Below are positions 33,308-42,612 of a stretch of 64,000 nucleotides of DNA, in pieces. The stretch is from Bacillus safensis. GTDB lineage: Bacteria; Bacillota; Bacilli; Bacillales; Bacillaceae. The translations under genes and the position numbers were made by a program. Where the stretch lies: positions 1 through 64,000 of the forward strand of contig BSBG01000011.1 of the NCBI GenBank assembly GCA_030159235.1, written 5' to 3'. The stretch's first letter is position 1. Each line of letters opens with the position of its first letter. Below the pieces are notes generated by a model, which saw only the letters and a program-made list of their open reading frames with translations, did not search any database and had not been told where the DNA came from.

Positions 33308-33636
33308 TCCACACGACCTCCTGCATCACTTTCGTACGTTACTGTGACATGTATTTTGTTCATTGTAATACGATTTTAGGAAAACAAGAATTAAAAAAAT
33401 TTTCTGATTTTCGTGTTTGTATTTAAAAGTGTTTATTTATTGGATATATTAGGATGATTGTTAGCTTAAAAGCGAACAATAGAAGGTTATTTTTGATTTA
33501 ATGTTAATTTAACCATCAGAATCCGAACATCTAATAAACGTGCAGCCAAATGGTTGACTTTTCTTGAAAAATGACCTATTTTATTCATAAGGATATTATC
33601 TTGAATTCGAGATATTTTGAAATAGGAGTGAACATA
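33308..33636. other. 329-bp divergent intergenic region steT-mhqA
   Basis: AT-rich. It contains the mhqA promoter and the MhqR-type operator listed separately. The steT promoter should also lie here, but no clear match was chosen. No ORF. Confidence 0.6.
33554..33614 (+). promoter_or_regulatory. mhqA promoter with MhqR-type operator
   Basis: TTGACT (33554-33559), 17-base spacer, TATTTT (33577-33582). The inverted repeat TATCTTGAATTCGAGATA (33597-33614) lies just past the start site. It matches the MhqR operator described in B. subtilis (tATCTcgaAtTCgAGATa) with one asymmetric base. MhqR represses in the absence of quinones. Confidence 0.75.
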
Positions 33637-34593
33637 ATGAAAATTAATGGGATTCACCACGTATCAGCATTAACAGCTAATGCTCAGAAAAATGTAGATT
33701 TCTACCGCCAAATTCTTGGCTTAAAACTTGTAAAGAAAACAGTCAATCAGGATGACCCATCTATGTATCATTTGTTTTATGGAGATGAGGTCGCTTCACC
33801 AGGAACGGAGCTTACATTTTTTGAAATTCCAATGCTTGCCCGCCGTTTGGAAGGGACAAATGCAATTACAAGCACAGGCCTTCTCGTTTCATCTGAAGAG
33901 GCACTTTCATTTTGGGAAAAGCGCTTTGAAGAAAAAGGCGTGCAGCAAGAAACAGCTTCCTTGAGAGGCGGGAGACCTGCCTTGCGTTTTAAAGATCCAG
34001 AAGGGCAGCAGCTATTTTTAACAGTAGAACCGAACGCACAAGAGGCAGGCTCACCGCCAGTGCATGGCGATATTCCGGCAGAGTTTGCAATTAGAGGTCT
34101 GGGGCCGGTTGAATTAACCGTTGCAGAAGCGGACAAAACAATCCGTGTTTTAACGGACATCCTTGGTTTCACCGAAAGAGCACGTGAACAATCAAATGAT
34201 GGTGAGATCGTGACCATTTTTGAGTCAGGAAATGGCGGGGCAGGAACAGAAATTCATGTGATTGAAAAAGCAGAGGGGCCTTCTGAGCGTTCTGGCAGAG
34301 GCAGTGTGCATCACGTCGCCTTTCGCGTAGAGGATGCAGCGGAGCTGGAAAAATGGTATGACAAAATATCAAAAGCAGGCTTTACGAACTCTGGTGTTGT
34401 GGAACGCTTCTATTTTAAAGCCCTTTACTTTAGAGAGCCAAATGGTATTTTATTTGAAATTTCAACAGATGGCCCTGGTTTTACAGTCGATGAAGGGGTG
34501 GATGAGCTTGGTGATCAATTAGCACTTCCGCCATTTCTAGAGCACAAACGAGCAGAAATTGAACAAAGATTAACGCCAATACAGTCTTCATAA
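33637..34593 (+). CDS. mhqA: hydroquinone-specific ring-cleaving dioxygenase MhqA
   Basis: A 318-residue protein of two VOC (glyoxalase/dioxygenase) modules. Metal ligands: His8/His9 in INGIHHVSA, Glu in TFFEIP, His in GSVHHVAFRV, and Glu in NGILFEIST. It matches B. subtilis MhqA (YkcA), part of the MhqR regulon for quinone and methylhydroquinone detoxification. ATG at 33637 after TAGGAGTG; the frame from 33571 would run through the operator. Monocistronic. Confidence 0.9.
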   Translation: MKINGIHHVSALTANAQKNVDFYRQILGLKLVKKTVNQDDPSMYHLFYGDEVASPGTELTFFEIPMLARRLEGTNAITSTGLLVSSEEALSFWEKRFEEKGVQQETASLRGGRPALRFKDPEGQQLFLTVEPNAQEAGSPPVHGDIPAEFAIRGLGPVELTVAEADKTIRVLTDILGFTERAREQSNDGEIVTIFESGNGGAGTEIHVIEKAEGPSERSGRGSVHHVAFRVEDAAELEKWYDKISKAGFTNSGVVERFYFKALYFREPNGILFEISTDGPGFTVDEGVDELGDQLALPPFLEHKRAEIEQRLTPIQSS

Positions 34594-34594
34594 C

Positions 34595-34625
34595 AAAAAG
34601 CAGCTCAGTTCATGAGCTGCTTTTA
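34595..34625. terminator. bidirectional terminator mhqA/htrA
   Basis: AAAAGCAGCTCA pairs with TGAGCTGCTTTT around GTTCA; A-run and T-run on the two sides. Confidence 0.85.
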
Positions 34626-34628
34626 TCA

Positions 34629-35945
34629 TTAGGAACTGATCTGCTTAGATTCAGATTGTGTTAATGTGACCTTTTCTGTTTCTTCTTTTCCGTTTCGAAT
34701 GAGGGTGATGTTCACGGTGTCTCCTACTTTTGCATTCGTATAAAGCTCATGACGTAATTCACTTCCGGTTTTGATTTGTTTCCCATTGATGGCAGTAATG
34801 ACATCCTCTGACTTTAAGCCAGCTTTGGCCGCAGGAGAGCCCGCGGCGATTTCTTTGACGTACACGCCTTGATCGAGCTGGCGGCTTTTTAGCCCGAGTG
34901 TTTCTTTTTGATACACATCTGGGACTTGTTCAAGATCCAGCATGCTGATGCCGATGTATGGCCGCTCAATTTTTCCTTTTGCAAGAAGCTGTTCAGCAAT
35001 TGGTTTGACATCATTGATTGGAAGTGCAAACCCAATGCCTTCAACACCTGTTTCGGAGATTTTCATGCTTGTAATCCCCACAACCTTTCCGTCTGTTGTA
35101 AGAAGCGGGCCGCCGCTGTTCCCTGGGTTAATGGCTGCATCTGTTTGAATGACATTAATGCTGCTTTCGCCTGCCGATGTGTTCATAGAGACTGTTCGAT
35201 CAACACCGCTGACAATTCCTTGTGTCACCGTTCTTGATAGGTCTTCACCAAGCGGGTTTCCAATCGCGATGACGGTTTCCCCGGCACGCAGTGAGGAGGA
35301 ATTACCTAATGCCGCAACCTTCGTCACATGGCTGCTGCTAATTTCTACAACGGCTAAATCAGTGAGTGGATCAGCTCCGATCAGTTTTCCTTCAATGGTT
35401 TGGCCATCGTGCAAGGACACGGTTAATTTATTTGCCCCTTCAATGACGTGGTTGTTTGTTAAGACATAAGCTTTACTGCCGGATTTTTTGAAAATCACAC
35501 CTGAGCCTGTACCGGTTTTTTCCTCTTGACTGCTTTTGTTTTGCTGGGATTCATCAAAGGGTGTATTGAAATCGCCAAAGCTTGTGTCTGTTTGACTTTG
35601 TGCTTGATAGTTTGTAATGCCGACAATGGCAGGTGATACATTTTCGACCATACTGGAAATGCCGTTTGATGAATTTGATGTTTGGATGGCTGTTGTTTTT
35701 GATGAATTGTCACTTGTGTTATTTGTCGATACGGCTTCTGTTTTCGTTGACGAATCATTTGTTGTATTGTTTAATGAGTGCTGAGCATATGGCGTAAGAA
35801 CGTAGATACCTAACGCTAATGTACCACCCACAACGCCGCTGACAAATGGTTTAAACCAGCCGCTTCGTTTCTTCTTTTGTGTTTGCGGCTGTTCCATTGT
35901 TTGCTGTTCGTGAGAAGTTTGTTTTTCATCATTGTGATGTGTCAT
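34629..35945 (-). CDS. htrA: membrane-anchored serine protease HtrA
   Basis: A 438-residue HtrA/DegP-like protease handling misfolded proteins at the membrane-wall interface. Cytoplasmic N-terminal tail, one transmembrane helix (about 33-53), Ser/Thr/Asn-rich linker, trypsin-like domain with His166 (TNNHVI), Asp196 (DLAVVEI) and Ser277 (GNSGGPL), and a C-terminal PDZ domain. ATG at 35945 with GAGAGTG upstream is preferred over GTG at 35954. B. subtilis htrA is controlled by CssRS secretion stress; the flanking genes are conserved. Confidence 0.92.
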   Translation of the reverse strand: MTHHNDEKQTSHEQQTMEQPQTQKKKRSGWFKPFVSGVVGGTLALGIYVLTPYAQHSLNNTTNDSSTKTEAVSTNNTSDNSSKTTAIQTSNSSNGISSMVENVSPAIVGITNYQAQSQTDTSFGDFNTPFDESQQNKSSQEEKTGTGSGVIFKKSGSKAYVLTNNHVIEGANKLTVSLHDGQTIEGKLIGADPLTDLAVVEISSSHVTKVAALGNSSSLRAGETVIAIGNPLGEDLSRTVTQGIVSGVDRTVSMNTSAGESSINVIQTDAAINPGNSGGPLLTTDGKVVGITSMKISETGVEGIGFALPINDVKPIAEQLLAKGKIERPYIGISMLDLEQVPDVYQKETLGLKSRQLDQGVYVKEIAAGSPAAKAGLKSEDVITAINGKQIKTGSELRHELYTNAKVGDTVNITLIRNGKEETEKVTLTQSESKQISS

Positions 35946-36035
35946 TCGAATCACTCTCTTTCATTTATTTTTCATGTGTGTGTTTAAGGTGTTGTACTGT
36001 ATGTGATGGATACTAACTTGATGGTAAGAAAAAAG

Positions 36036-36064
36036 TGTGGGATAAAAATGAAAACATTGTGGGA
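36036..36064. promoter_or_regulatory. direct repeats in the htrA-proG spacer, possible CssR sites
   Basis: TGTGGGA occurs at 36036-36042 and 36058-36064, exactly 22 bases (two helical turns) apart; read toward htrA this is TCCCACA. CssR octamers in B. subtilis are TTTTCACA-like, so the resemblance is partial. Confidence 0.35.
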
Positions 36065-36113
36065 AATTGTTAAAATAAGTAGTGAATTTAAGCAAAATAG
36101 AGGAGATTAAACT

Positions 36114-36938
36114 GTGGAGATAATCGGAATTATTGGATATGGAAGCATGGCTGATATGATGGTGCAAAAGTGGCTGGAAAAAGGAGTGCTGGATGCCCGT
36201 CAAATGATGATCCATACAAGAAGTGAAACGGAGAGACTGCAACACCTCAAAGAAAAACATCCAGAAATAAACATCTGTTCATTAGAGGAACTTTCTGCGT
36301 CATGTGATGTATTGTTTGTGTGCGTGCCGCCGCTTGCTGTACTTGATGTTCTGGATCAGCTGCCTTCTGCAACGAGAGCGGTACATATTGTGTCAGTTGC
36401 AGCAGCTGTAACATTAGAAAAGTTAGCAAAGCATACGACTCAACCAGTATCCAGATACATCCCAACGCTCACGTCAGCTGTAGGAACTGGCGTATCCCTT
36501 GTTGCACATGGTGAAACTGCAAGACCTGAGGATCAAGAGCGTTTGCACCACCTGCTTTCAGCTTTTAGCATCGTCCGAGAAGTAGAGGAGGACCGGTTTG
36601 ATGCGGCGAGCAATTTGACAAGCTCATCTCCTGGTTTTATCGCTGCGATTTTTGAAGAGATGGCGAAAGCGGCTGTGAGAAATAGTGAGCTTTCCTTAGA
36701 GGAAGCGTATGAATTTTTAACGTATGCCCTTTTAGGTACAGGGCAGGTTCTTGTAGAACGTGGCTTAACCTTTGCTGAAACCGTCGATAGAGTGGCAACA
36801 AAAGGTGGGATTACAGGAGAAGGTGCTGAGGTCATTCAAAAGCAGGCACCTCAAATGTTTGATGATTTATTTACACAAACCATGAAGAAATATGATCAGC
36901 TGAAATCGCAGATCAACGAAGCAGACAAACACCACTAA
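36114..36938 (+). CDS. proG: pyrroline-5-carboxylate reductase family protein ProG
   Basis: A 274-residue P5C-reductase-type enzyme, the last step of proline synthesis. N-terminal Rossmann motif IGYGSMA, substrate region SSPGFIAAIFEEMAKAAVR, and C-terminal GGITGEG. B. subtilis ProG (YkeA) sits between htrA and dppA, as here. GTG start at 36114 after GAGGAG. The window also holds proBA, the first two steps. Confidence 0.88.
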   Translation: MEIIGIIGYGSMADMMVQKWLEKGVLDARQMMIHTRSETERLQHLKEKHPEINICSLEELSASCDVLFVCVPPLAVLDVLDQLPSATRAVHIVSVAAAVTLEKLAKHTTQPVSRYIPTLTSAVGTGVSLVAHGETARPEDQERLHHLLSAFSIVREVEEDRFDAASNLTSSSPGFIAAIFEEMAKAAVRNSELSLEEAYEFLTYALLGTGQVLVERGLTFAETVDRVATKGGITGEGAEVIQKQAPQMFDDLFTQTMKKYDQLKSQINEADKHH

Positions 36939-36962
36939 AGACATAGTTAGTGGTGTTTTATA
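36928..36962 (+). terminator. terminator of proG
   Basis: AAACACCACTAA pairs with TTAGTGGTGTTT, T-run follows; overlaps the last codons. Confidence 0.8.
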
Positions 36963-37039
36963 TGTAAAAAAAATCCTTTATTTGTTATTCTTTTGACCTG
37001 TAGTATCTGAGTCTATTTTCCTTATTTTTAGACATTGTA

Positions 37040-37081
37040 TTGAAAAATCAATCAAGTTCTCATATAATTTTTTAGAAAATT
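37040..37081 (+). promoter_or_regulatory. dpp operon promoter with CodY-type box
   Basis: TTGAAA (37040-37045), 17-base spacer, TATAAT (37063-37068). ATTTTTTAGAAAATT (37067-37081) matches the CodY consensus AATTTTCWGAAAATT at 13 of 15 positions and covers the start site. B. subtilis dpp is a known CodY target, repressed when branched-chain amino acids and GTP are plentiful. Confidence 0.7.
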
Positions 37082-37127
37082 TAGAAAAATATATACAAAT
37101 TTTATGTTTAATTAAAGGGGGATGGGA

Positions 37128-37952
37128 ATGAAGCTCTATCTATCTGTCGATATGGAGGGAATTACTGGTCTAGCTGATCATACATTTGTCGATTCGCGTC
37201 TGCACAATTATGAGCGGGGAAGACACATGATGACGAGTGAAGTAAATGCCTGTGTAGAGGCGCTTCTTCAGCATGGTGCAACCGATATTTTGGTGAATGA
37301 CAGTCATTCTAAAATGAATAATCTTTTAATCGAAGAACTGCATGAAGAGGCAGTTCTCATATCAGGTGACGTAAAGCCTTATTCAATGGTGCAAGGATTG
37401 GATCAAACCTATGATGCAGCTGTTTTTTTAGGCTATCATGCAAGGGCATCAATGAAAGGTGTGATGTCCCACAGTATGATCTTTGGTGTCAGACATTTTT
37501 ACATAAATGATCATCCGATTGGTGAAATGGGCTTTAATGCGTATGTTGCAGGCTACTATGGTGTTCCCGTGATACTTGTTTGTGGAGATGATCAAGCAGC
37601 ACTTGAAGCAGAAAAGCTGATGCCAGGTGTGAAAACAGTGGCAGTGAAAGAGACGATATCAAGATCCGCTGTGAAATGCTTAACTCCTACCAAAGTCAAT
37701 CAACAAATCTCGCTGCAAGTGGAAGCTGCGATGAAACAGATTGATCAAATAAGGCCGTTGACGCCTCCTGATCAGCCGCTATTGAAGATTGAGTTTGCCA
37801 ATTATGGACAAGCTGAATGGGCGAATTTAATGCCGGGTACTGCCATCATAGAAGGAACAACGACAGTGACATACCAAGCAGACAATATATTAGAAGCCTA
37901 TCAAGCGATGCTAGTCATGACAGAGCTTGCCGCACGTACAACATTTTGTTAA
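37128..37952 (+). CDS. dppA: D-aminopeptidase DppA
   Basis: A 274-residue zinc D-aminopeptidase that releases N-terminal D-amino acids (D-Ala) from peptides. N-terminal metal ligands SVDMEG, then VNDSHSKMNNL and later LGYHARA with SHSM. The length equals B. subtilis DppA. ATG at 37128 follows AGGGGG by six bases; ATG at 37122 is too close. First gene of the dpp operon for dipeptide uptake and cell-wall peptide recycling. Confidence 0.92.
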   Translation: MKLYLSVDMEGITGLADHTFVDSRLHNYERGRHMMTSEVNACVEALLQHGATDILVNDSHSKMNNLLIEELHEEAVLISGDVKPYSMVQGLDQTYDAAVFLGYHARASMKGVMSHSMIFGVRHFYINDHPIGEMGFNAYVAGYYGVPVILVCGDDQAALEAEKLMPGVKTVAVKETISRSAVKCLTPTKVNQQISLQVEAAMKQIDQIRPLTPPDQPLLKIEFANYGQAEWANLMPGTAIIEGTTTVTYQADNILEAYQAMLVMTELAARTTFC

Positions 37953-37970
37953 GTGAGGGGGAGACAGCAG

Positions 37971-38906
37971 ATGGCCAGCTTTTTGCTCAAGCGTTTTATT
38001 GCGATGATTGCCACGATCTTAACAATTACGACTTTAACGTTTATTTTAATGAAGGTCATCCCAGGATCGCCTTTCAATGAAGAACGAAATACAAACGAAA
38101 CCGTCCAGCGAAACCTCGAAAGCTACTATCACTTAGACGAACCACTCTATGTTCAATATGTCATCTATTTAAAATCCATCGTTACCTTTGATTTTGGTCC
38201 TTCCATTAAAAAGCCTTCTGAAAGTGTCAATGATCTATTGGCGAGAGGCTTCCCAGTCTCATTAGAACTTGGTCTTATCTCAATATTGATTGCTGTCATC
38301 TCCGGCATCCTGCTAGGGGCTATGGCTGCCCTCCGGCATAATGGTTTGATTGATTACATCGCGATGACCATTGCTGTTTTCGGTATATCCATTCCAAACT
38401 TTATCTTTGCTACCTTATTAATTCAGCAGCTTGCTGTTAATTTGAAGCTCTTTCCTACAGCGATGTGGACAAGTCCTATGCATATGGTCCTGCCTACAAT
38501 CGCCCTTGCTGTCGGCCCAATGGCCATTATCGCCAGACTAACGAGATCAAGCATGATTGAAGTGCTGTCTCAGGACTATATCCGTACTGCCAAAGCGAAA
38601 GGACTTTCTCCCTTTAAAATTGTATTTAAACATGCACTTCGGAATGCACTTTTACCCGTTGTGACCATTCTTGGAACACTTGTCGCAAGTATTTTAACAG
38701 GAAGTTTTGTCATTGAAAAAATATTTGCCATCCCAGGAATGGGAAAATACTTTGTCGAGAGCATTAACAACCGTGATTATCCTGTCATCATGGGAACCAC
38801 TGTTTTTTACAGCATTATTTTAATCACACTTCTTTTTATTGTAGATGTGACGTATCGTCTCCTTGATCCAAGGATTCAGCTGCATCAGAAAGGAGGAAAG
38901 GCATGA
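37971..38906 (+). CDS. dppB: dipeptide ABC transporter permease DppB
   Basis: A 311-residue permease with six helices and the BPD_transp_1 EAA-like loop (DYIRTAKAKGLSPFKIVFKHALRNALLPV). ATG at 37971 follows GAGGGGGAG; the frame from 37953 starts within that signal. Works with DppC as the membrane channel. Overlaps dppC by four bases. Confidence 0.9.
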   Translation: MASFLLKRFIAMIATILTITTLTFILMKVIPGSPFNEERNTNETVQRNLESYYHLDEPLYVQYVIYLKSIVTFDFGPSIKKPSESVNDLLARGFPVSLELGLISILIAVISGILLGAMAALRHNGLIDYIAMTIAVFGISIPNFIFATLLIQQLAVNLKLFPTAMWTSPMHMVLPTIALAVGPMAIIARLTRSSMIEVLSQDYIRTAKAKGLSPFKIVFKHALRNALLPVVTILGTLVASILTGSFVIEKIFAIPGMGKYFVESINNRDYPVIMGTTVFYSIILITLLFIVDVTYRLLDPRIQLHQKGGKA

Positions 38907-39862
38907 GCATGCATCTTCACGATCAACCGAACCGGCATCATGAGGTGCCGGACGAATGGTTTTCTCCTCGAGAGCAAAAGAAAACGGAAGCCCATGCCAT
39001 TAAAAGACCCTCTCTTTCATATTGGGCAGACACATGGAGACGGCTGAAGCAAAATAAGCTTGCGATGTTTAGTCTATCGGTTCTGATTTTCCTTTTTGTC
39101 ATGGCAGTCTTAGGCCCATTACTTGCGCCGAATAGTGTGACAGAGCAGCGCCTTTCCATGCAAAATCTGCCTCCATCAGCGTCTCACTGGTTCGGAACAG
39201 ATGAGCTTGGGCGAGATGTGTTCACACGTACATGGTATGGAGCCCGTATTTCGTTATTTGTCGGCGTCATGGCAGCTCTTATTGATTTTGCCATCGGCGT
39301 GATTTATGGGGGCATTGCAGGCTATAAGGGCGGGCGCTATGACCATGTCATGATGCGAATTGTCGAGGTGCTGTACGGACTTCCTTATTTACTTGTCGTC
39401 ATTTTATTGATGGTGCTCATGGGGCCGGGGCTTATCACCATTATTGTAGCGCTCACTGTCACCGGTTGGATTGGAATGGCAAGGATCGTGAGAGGTCAGG
39501 TGCTTCAGCTGAAAAGTCAGGAATATGTCCTTGCCTCAAAAACCTTTGGTGCAAAAAGCCTGCGAATCATTCGCCGTAACCTGCTACCGAATACAATGGG
39601 ACCGATTATTGTCCAGATGACCCTGACTGTGCCGACCGCGATATTTGCTGAAGCGTTTCTAAGCTTTCTCGGTTTAGGCATTCAAGCGCCGTTTGCAAGC
39701 TGGGGCGTCATGGCGAATGATGCCTTACCTACTGTGCTGTCAGACAATGGACATTGGTGGCGATTATTTTTTCCTGCATTTTTTATTTCACTCACGATGT
39801 TTTGCTTTAACAATTTAGGTGATGGCTTGCAAGATGCGCTTGATCCAAAGATGAAGAGGTGA
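38903..39862 (+). CDS. dppC: dipeptide ABC transporter permease DppC
   Basis: A 319-residue permease with an N-terminal cytoplasmic tail, six helices and the EAA-like loop (EYVLASKTFGAKSLRIIRRNLLPNTMGPI). GTDELGRDVFTRTWYGARISL is typical of OppC/DppC proteins. ATG at 38903 overlaps the dppB stop. GAGGTG near the end serves dppD. Confidence 0.9.
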   Translation: MSMHLHDQPNRHHEVPDEWFSPREQKKTEAHAIKRPSLSYWADTWRRLKQNKLAMFSLSVLIFLFVMAVLGPLLAPNSVTEQRLSMQNLPPSASHWFGTDELGRDVFTRTWYGARISLFVGVMAALIDFAIGVIYGGIAGYKGGRYDHVMMRIVEVLYGLPYLLVVILLMVLMGPGLITIIVALTVTGWIGMARIVRGQVLQLKSQEYVLASKTFGAKSLRIIRRNLLPNTMGPIIVQMTLTVPTAIFAEAFLSFLGLGIQAPFASWGVMANDALPTVLSDNGHWWRLFFPAFFISLTMFCFNNLGDGLQDALDPKMKR

Positions 39863-39869
39863 TGGCGCT

Positions 39870-40883
39870 TTGAAAAAAGTTCTACAAATCATCGATCTGC
39901 ACGTCAGCTTTCGGACATACGGCGGTTCAGTTCATGCAGTGCGCGGAGTGAATATAGATGTATATGAAAATGAAACGCTTGCCATTGTGGGAGAATCAGG
40001 CTGCGGAAAAAGTGTGACATCACAAAGCATTATGAGGCTTCTGCCGGCATACAGCGCGAATATCGATCAGGGAGAAATCTGGTTCCAAGACCGCAACTTG
40101 CTGTCATTATCTGAAAAAGAAATGCGCGCCATACGAGGTGTCGATATCTCGATGATCTTCCAAGATCCGATGACCGCACTGAACCCAACCTTTACAATAG
40201 GGGATCAGCTGATGGAGGCGGCGAAGGAACATCAAAAGCTAACGAAAAAAGAAGTGAAAAAAGCCGCCATACAAATGCTTGAGTTGGTCGGCATTCCGCA
40301 GCCGAAGGAGAGGTTAAAGCAATACCCGCACCAGTTCAGCGGGGGCATGAGGCAGCGGCTTATGATTGCAATTGCACTGATTTGCGAGCCAAAGGTACTA
40401 ATCGCAGATGAACCAACGACCGCACTGGATGTGACCATACAGGCACAAATATTAGAGCTGTTTAAAGAGATTCAGAGGAAAACAGGTGTCACCATTATTT
40501 TAATCACACACGACTTAGGGGTCGTAGCCCAAGTCGCAGATCGAGTGGCGGTTATGTACGGAGGGAAAATGGTTGAAGTCGGAACAAGGCGAGATATTTT
40601 TTACAGTCCGCAGCACCCTTATACAAAAGGGCTCCTGCAATCTGTTCCTAGACTTGATATGAAAGACGAACTCATTCCCATTGAAGGCAGCCCGCCTGAT
40701 TTATTTGCTCCACCAAAGGGCTGTCCTTATACCGATCGCTGCCCGGCTGCGATGAAAGTGTGTGATCATATCATGCCGCATGAAACGCAGCGTTCACCCA
40801 CTCATACGGTGCATTGCTGGCTCCAAGATGAGCGAGCGAACCAAATGCTTTTATCTTCAACACAAAGGGGGAGTTTTTCATGA
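39870..40883 (+). CDS. dppD: dipeptide ABC transporter ATPase DppD
   Basis: A 337-residue ATPase. Walker [10 protein letters not shown], signature FSGGMRQR, Walker [11 protein letters not shown]-loop LITHDLG. The oligopeptide-transporter C-terminal extension contains Cys residues ([15 protein letters not shown]), an iron-sulfur-like motif of this subfamily. TTG start at 39870 after GAGGTGATGG. Overlaps dppE by four bases. Confidence 0.9.
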   Translation: MKKVLQIIDLHVSFRTYGGSVHAVRGVNIDVYENETLAIVGESGCGKSVTSQSIMRLLPAYSANIDQGEIWFQDRNLLSLSEKEMRAIRGVDISMIFQDPMTALNPTFTIGDQLMEAAKEHQKLTKKEVKKAAIQMLELVGIPQPKERLKQYPHQFSGGMRQRLMIAIALICEPKVLIADEPTTALDVTIQAQILELFKEIQRKTGVTIILITHDLGVVAQVADRVAVMYGGKMVEVGTRRDIFYSPQHPYTKGLLQSVPRLDMKDELIPIEGSPPDLFAPPKGCPYTDRCPAAMKVCDHIMPHETQRSPTHTVHCWLQDERANQMLLSSTQRGSFS

Positions 40884-42502
40884 GAAAAAAAGGGCGGATG
40901 ATCAGTGTCTGTTTGTTTATTATCATGCTGCTTGCAGGGTGTACAGCCAATGAGCAAGCAGGTAAAGGATCATCAAGCGATCAAGGTGCAAAGAAAGTGT
41001 TAACCTTAAATAACGAAAACGAACCTACGTCATTTGATCCGCCGATTGGTTTTAATAATGTATCGTGGCAAGGACTGAATAACTTAATGGAGGGTTTAAC
41101 GAGACTAAATGAAAAGCATGAGCCATCTCCTGCCATGGCGGAAAAATGGGAGATTTCAGAGAATGGGAAAACATACACGTTTCATTTAAGGGATGGCATC
41201 AAGTGGTCGAATGGTGATCCAGTGAAAGCGGGTGACTTTGAATATGCGTGGAAGCGTCTGCTCGATCCGAAAACAGGCTCCTCTGCATCGTTTTTAGCTT
41301 ACATGATTGAAGGCGGAGAGGCATTTAACAGCGGAAAAGGGAAGAAAGAAGACGTAAAAGTCAGTGCTGAAAATGACAAAACGCTAAAGGTCACACTGGC
41401 ATACCCGCAAAAATCGTTCTTAAATATGACTGCAAACCCAGCCTTTTTCCCTGTTAATGAGAAGGTAGCACAGAAGGACCCAAACTGGGCAAAGGATGCC
41501 AAAACTTTTGTCGGGAATGGGCCGTTTCAGCTGACAGAATGGAAGCATGATGAGAGCTTCACCATGGAAAAAAGCGAGACGTATTGGGACAAAAAAACAG
41601 TCAAGCTGGATCAGGTGAAGTGGCTGATGATCAGTGATCGAAACACAGATTATCAAATGTATCAATCTGGAGATTTAGATACTGCCTTTGTCCCAGCGGA
41701 GCAAAGTGAAAATCTGTTAAAAAATAAAGATGTACAAATTGAAGATCAGGCCGGACTGTTCTTTTATCGTCTCAATGTGAACATGGAGCCTTTTCAAAAT
41801 AAAAACATTCGCAAAGCCATTCAAATGGCGATTAACCCGCAAGATATCGTCGATTATGTAACGAAGAATGAAGAAAAACCAGCTAGCGCCTTCGTATCAC
41901 CGGGTATTCTAGATTCAAAGGGTGAGGATTTCAGAGAAGCTGGCGGTGATCTTGTCAAACATGGTACGAGTGAGGCTGCGAAGCTATTAGAAAAAGGGCT
42001 GAAAGAAGAGAACTATTCGAAGCTGCCGCCCGTCACATTAACATATAGTACAAAGCCAGAAAACAAGAAAAAAGCAGAAGCCATCCAGCAGCAATTAAAA
42101 GAAGCGTTAGGTGTAGACGTGAAGCTTGCAAACATGGAAGCCAATGTATTTGCAGAAGATCAAAAGGCGCTGAAATTCCAATTCTCGCAAAGTTCATTTT
42201 TAGCAGACTATGCAGATCCGATCAATTTCCTAGAGAGCTTTCAAACAGGGAATGCGATGAACCGGACTGGATGGTCAAACGATACCTATGATCAGCTGAT
42301 TAAAAAGGCGAGTCAGGAAGCAGATGAACAAAAAAGAAACAGCATCCTTCATGAGGCAGAGGCACTTCTCATTGAAGAAGCACCGATCATTCCAATTCAT
42401 TTTTATAACCAAGTCCATTTACAAAAAGAAGGTGTGAAGGGTATTGTCCGCCATCCCGTTGGGTATATCGATTTGAAATGGGCGCAAGTAGATGGAGAGT
42501 AA
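40880..42502 (+). CDS. dppE: dipeptide-binding lipoprotein DppE
   Basis: A 540-residue SBP family 5 (OppA-like) lipoprotein. Lipobox LLAGC with Cys21 after a short signal sequence. The mature part has the family start (NNENEPTSFDPPIGFNNV) and YTFHLRDGIKWSNGDPV. It captures dipeptides, including murein peptides, for DppBCD. Followed by a hairpin before ykfA. Confidence 0.9.
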   Translation: MRKKGRMISVCLFIIMLLAGCTANEQAGKGSSSDQGAKKVLTLNNENEPTSFDPPIGFNNVSWQGLNNLMEGLTRLNEKHEPSPAMAEKWEISENGKTYTFHLRDGIKWSNGDPVKAGDFEYAWKRLLDPKTGSSASFLAYMIEGGEAFNSGKGKKEDVKVSAENDKTLKVTLAYPQKSFLNMTANPAFFPVNEKVAQKDPNWAKDAKTFVGNGPFQLTEWKHDESFTMEKSETYWDKKTVKLDQVKWLMISDRNTDYQMYQSGDLDTAFVPAEQSENLLKNKDVQIEDQAGLFFYRLNVNMEPFQNKNIRKAIQMAINPQDIVDYVTKNEEKPASAFVSPGILDSKGEDFREAGGDLVKHGTSEAAKLLEKGLKEENYSKLPPVTLTYSTKPENKKKAEAIQQQLKEALGVDVKLANMEANVFAEDQKALKFQFSQSSFLADYADPINFLESFQTGNAMNRTGWSNDTYDQLIKKASQEADEQKRNSILHEAEALLIEEAPIIPIHFYNQVHLQKEGVKGIVRHPVGYIDLKWAQVDGE

Positions 42503-42510
42503 TAAATGAG

Positions 42511-42547
42511 AAACACGGACGCTTTGGAATAAAGCGTCTGTTCCTTT
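42511..42547 (+). terminator. hairpin between dppE and ykfA (attenuator)
   Basis: GGACGCTTT pairs with AAAGCGTCT around GGAAT, followed by TTCCTTTATT. The imperfect T-run suggests partial termination, reducing ykf relative to dpp transcription. Confidence 0.55.
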
Positions 42548-42612
42548 ATTCGTTCATGTTATGGAGCAGTAGCCCATAGATTGAAAGAAACAAAGAGAAA
42601 GAGGGGATTGGC

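Noticed and set aside
34942-35469. Open frames on the plus strand opposite htrA
   Set aside because: Shadows of htrA with no start signal; the htrA frame holds the full catalytic triad and PDZ domain.
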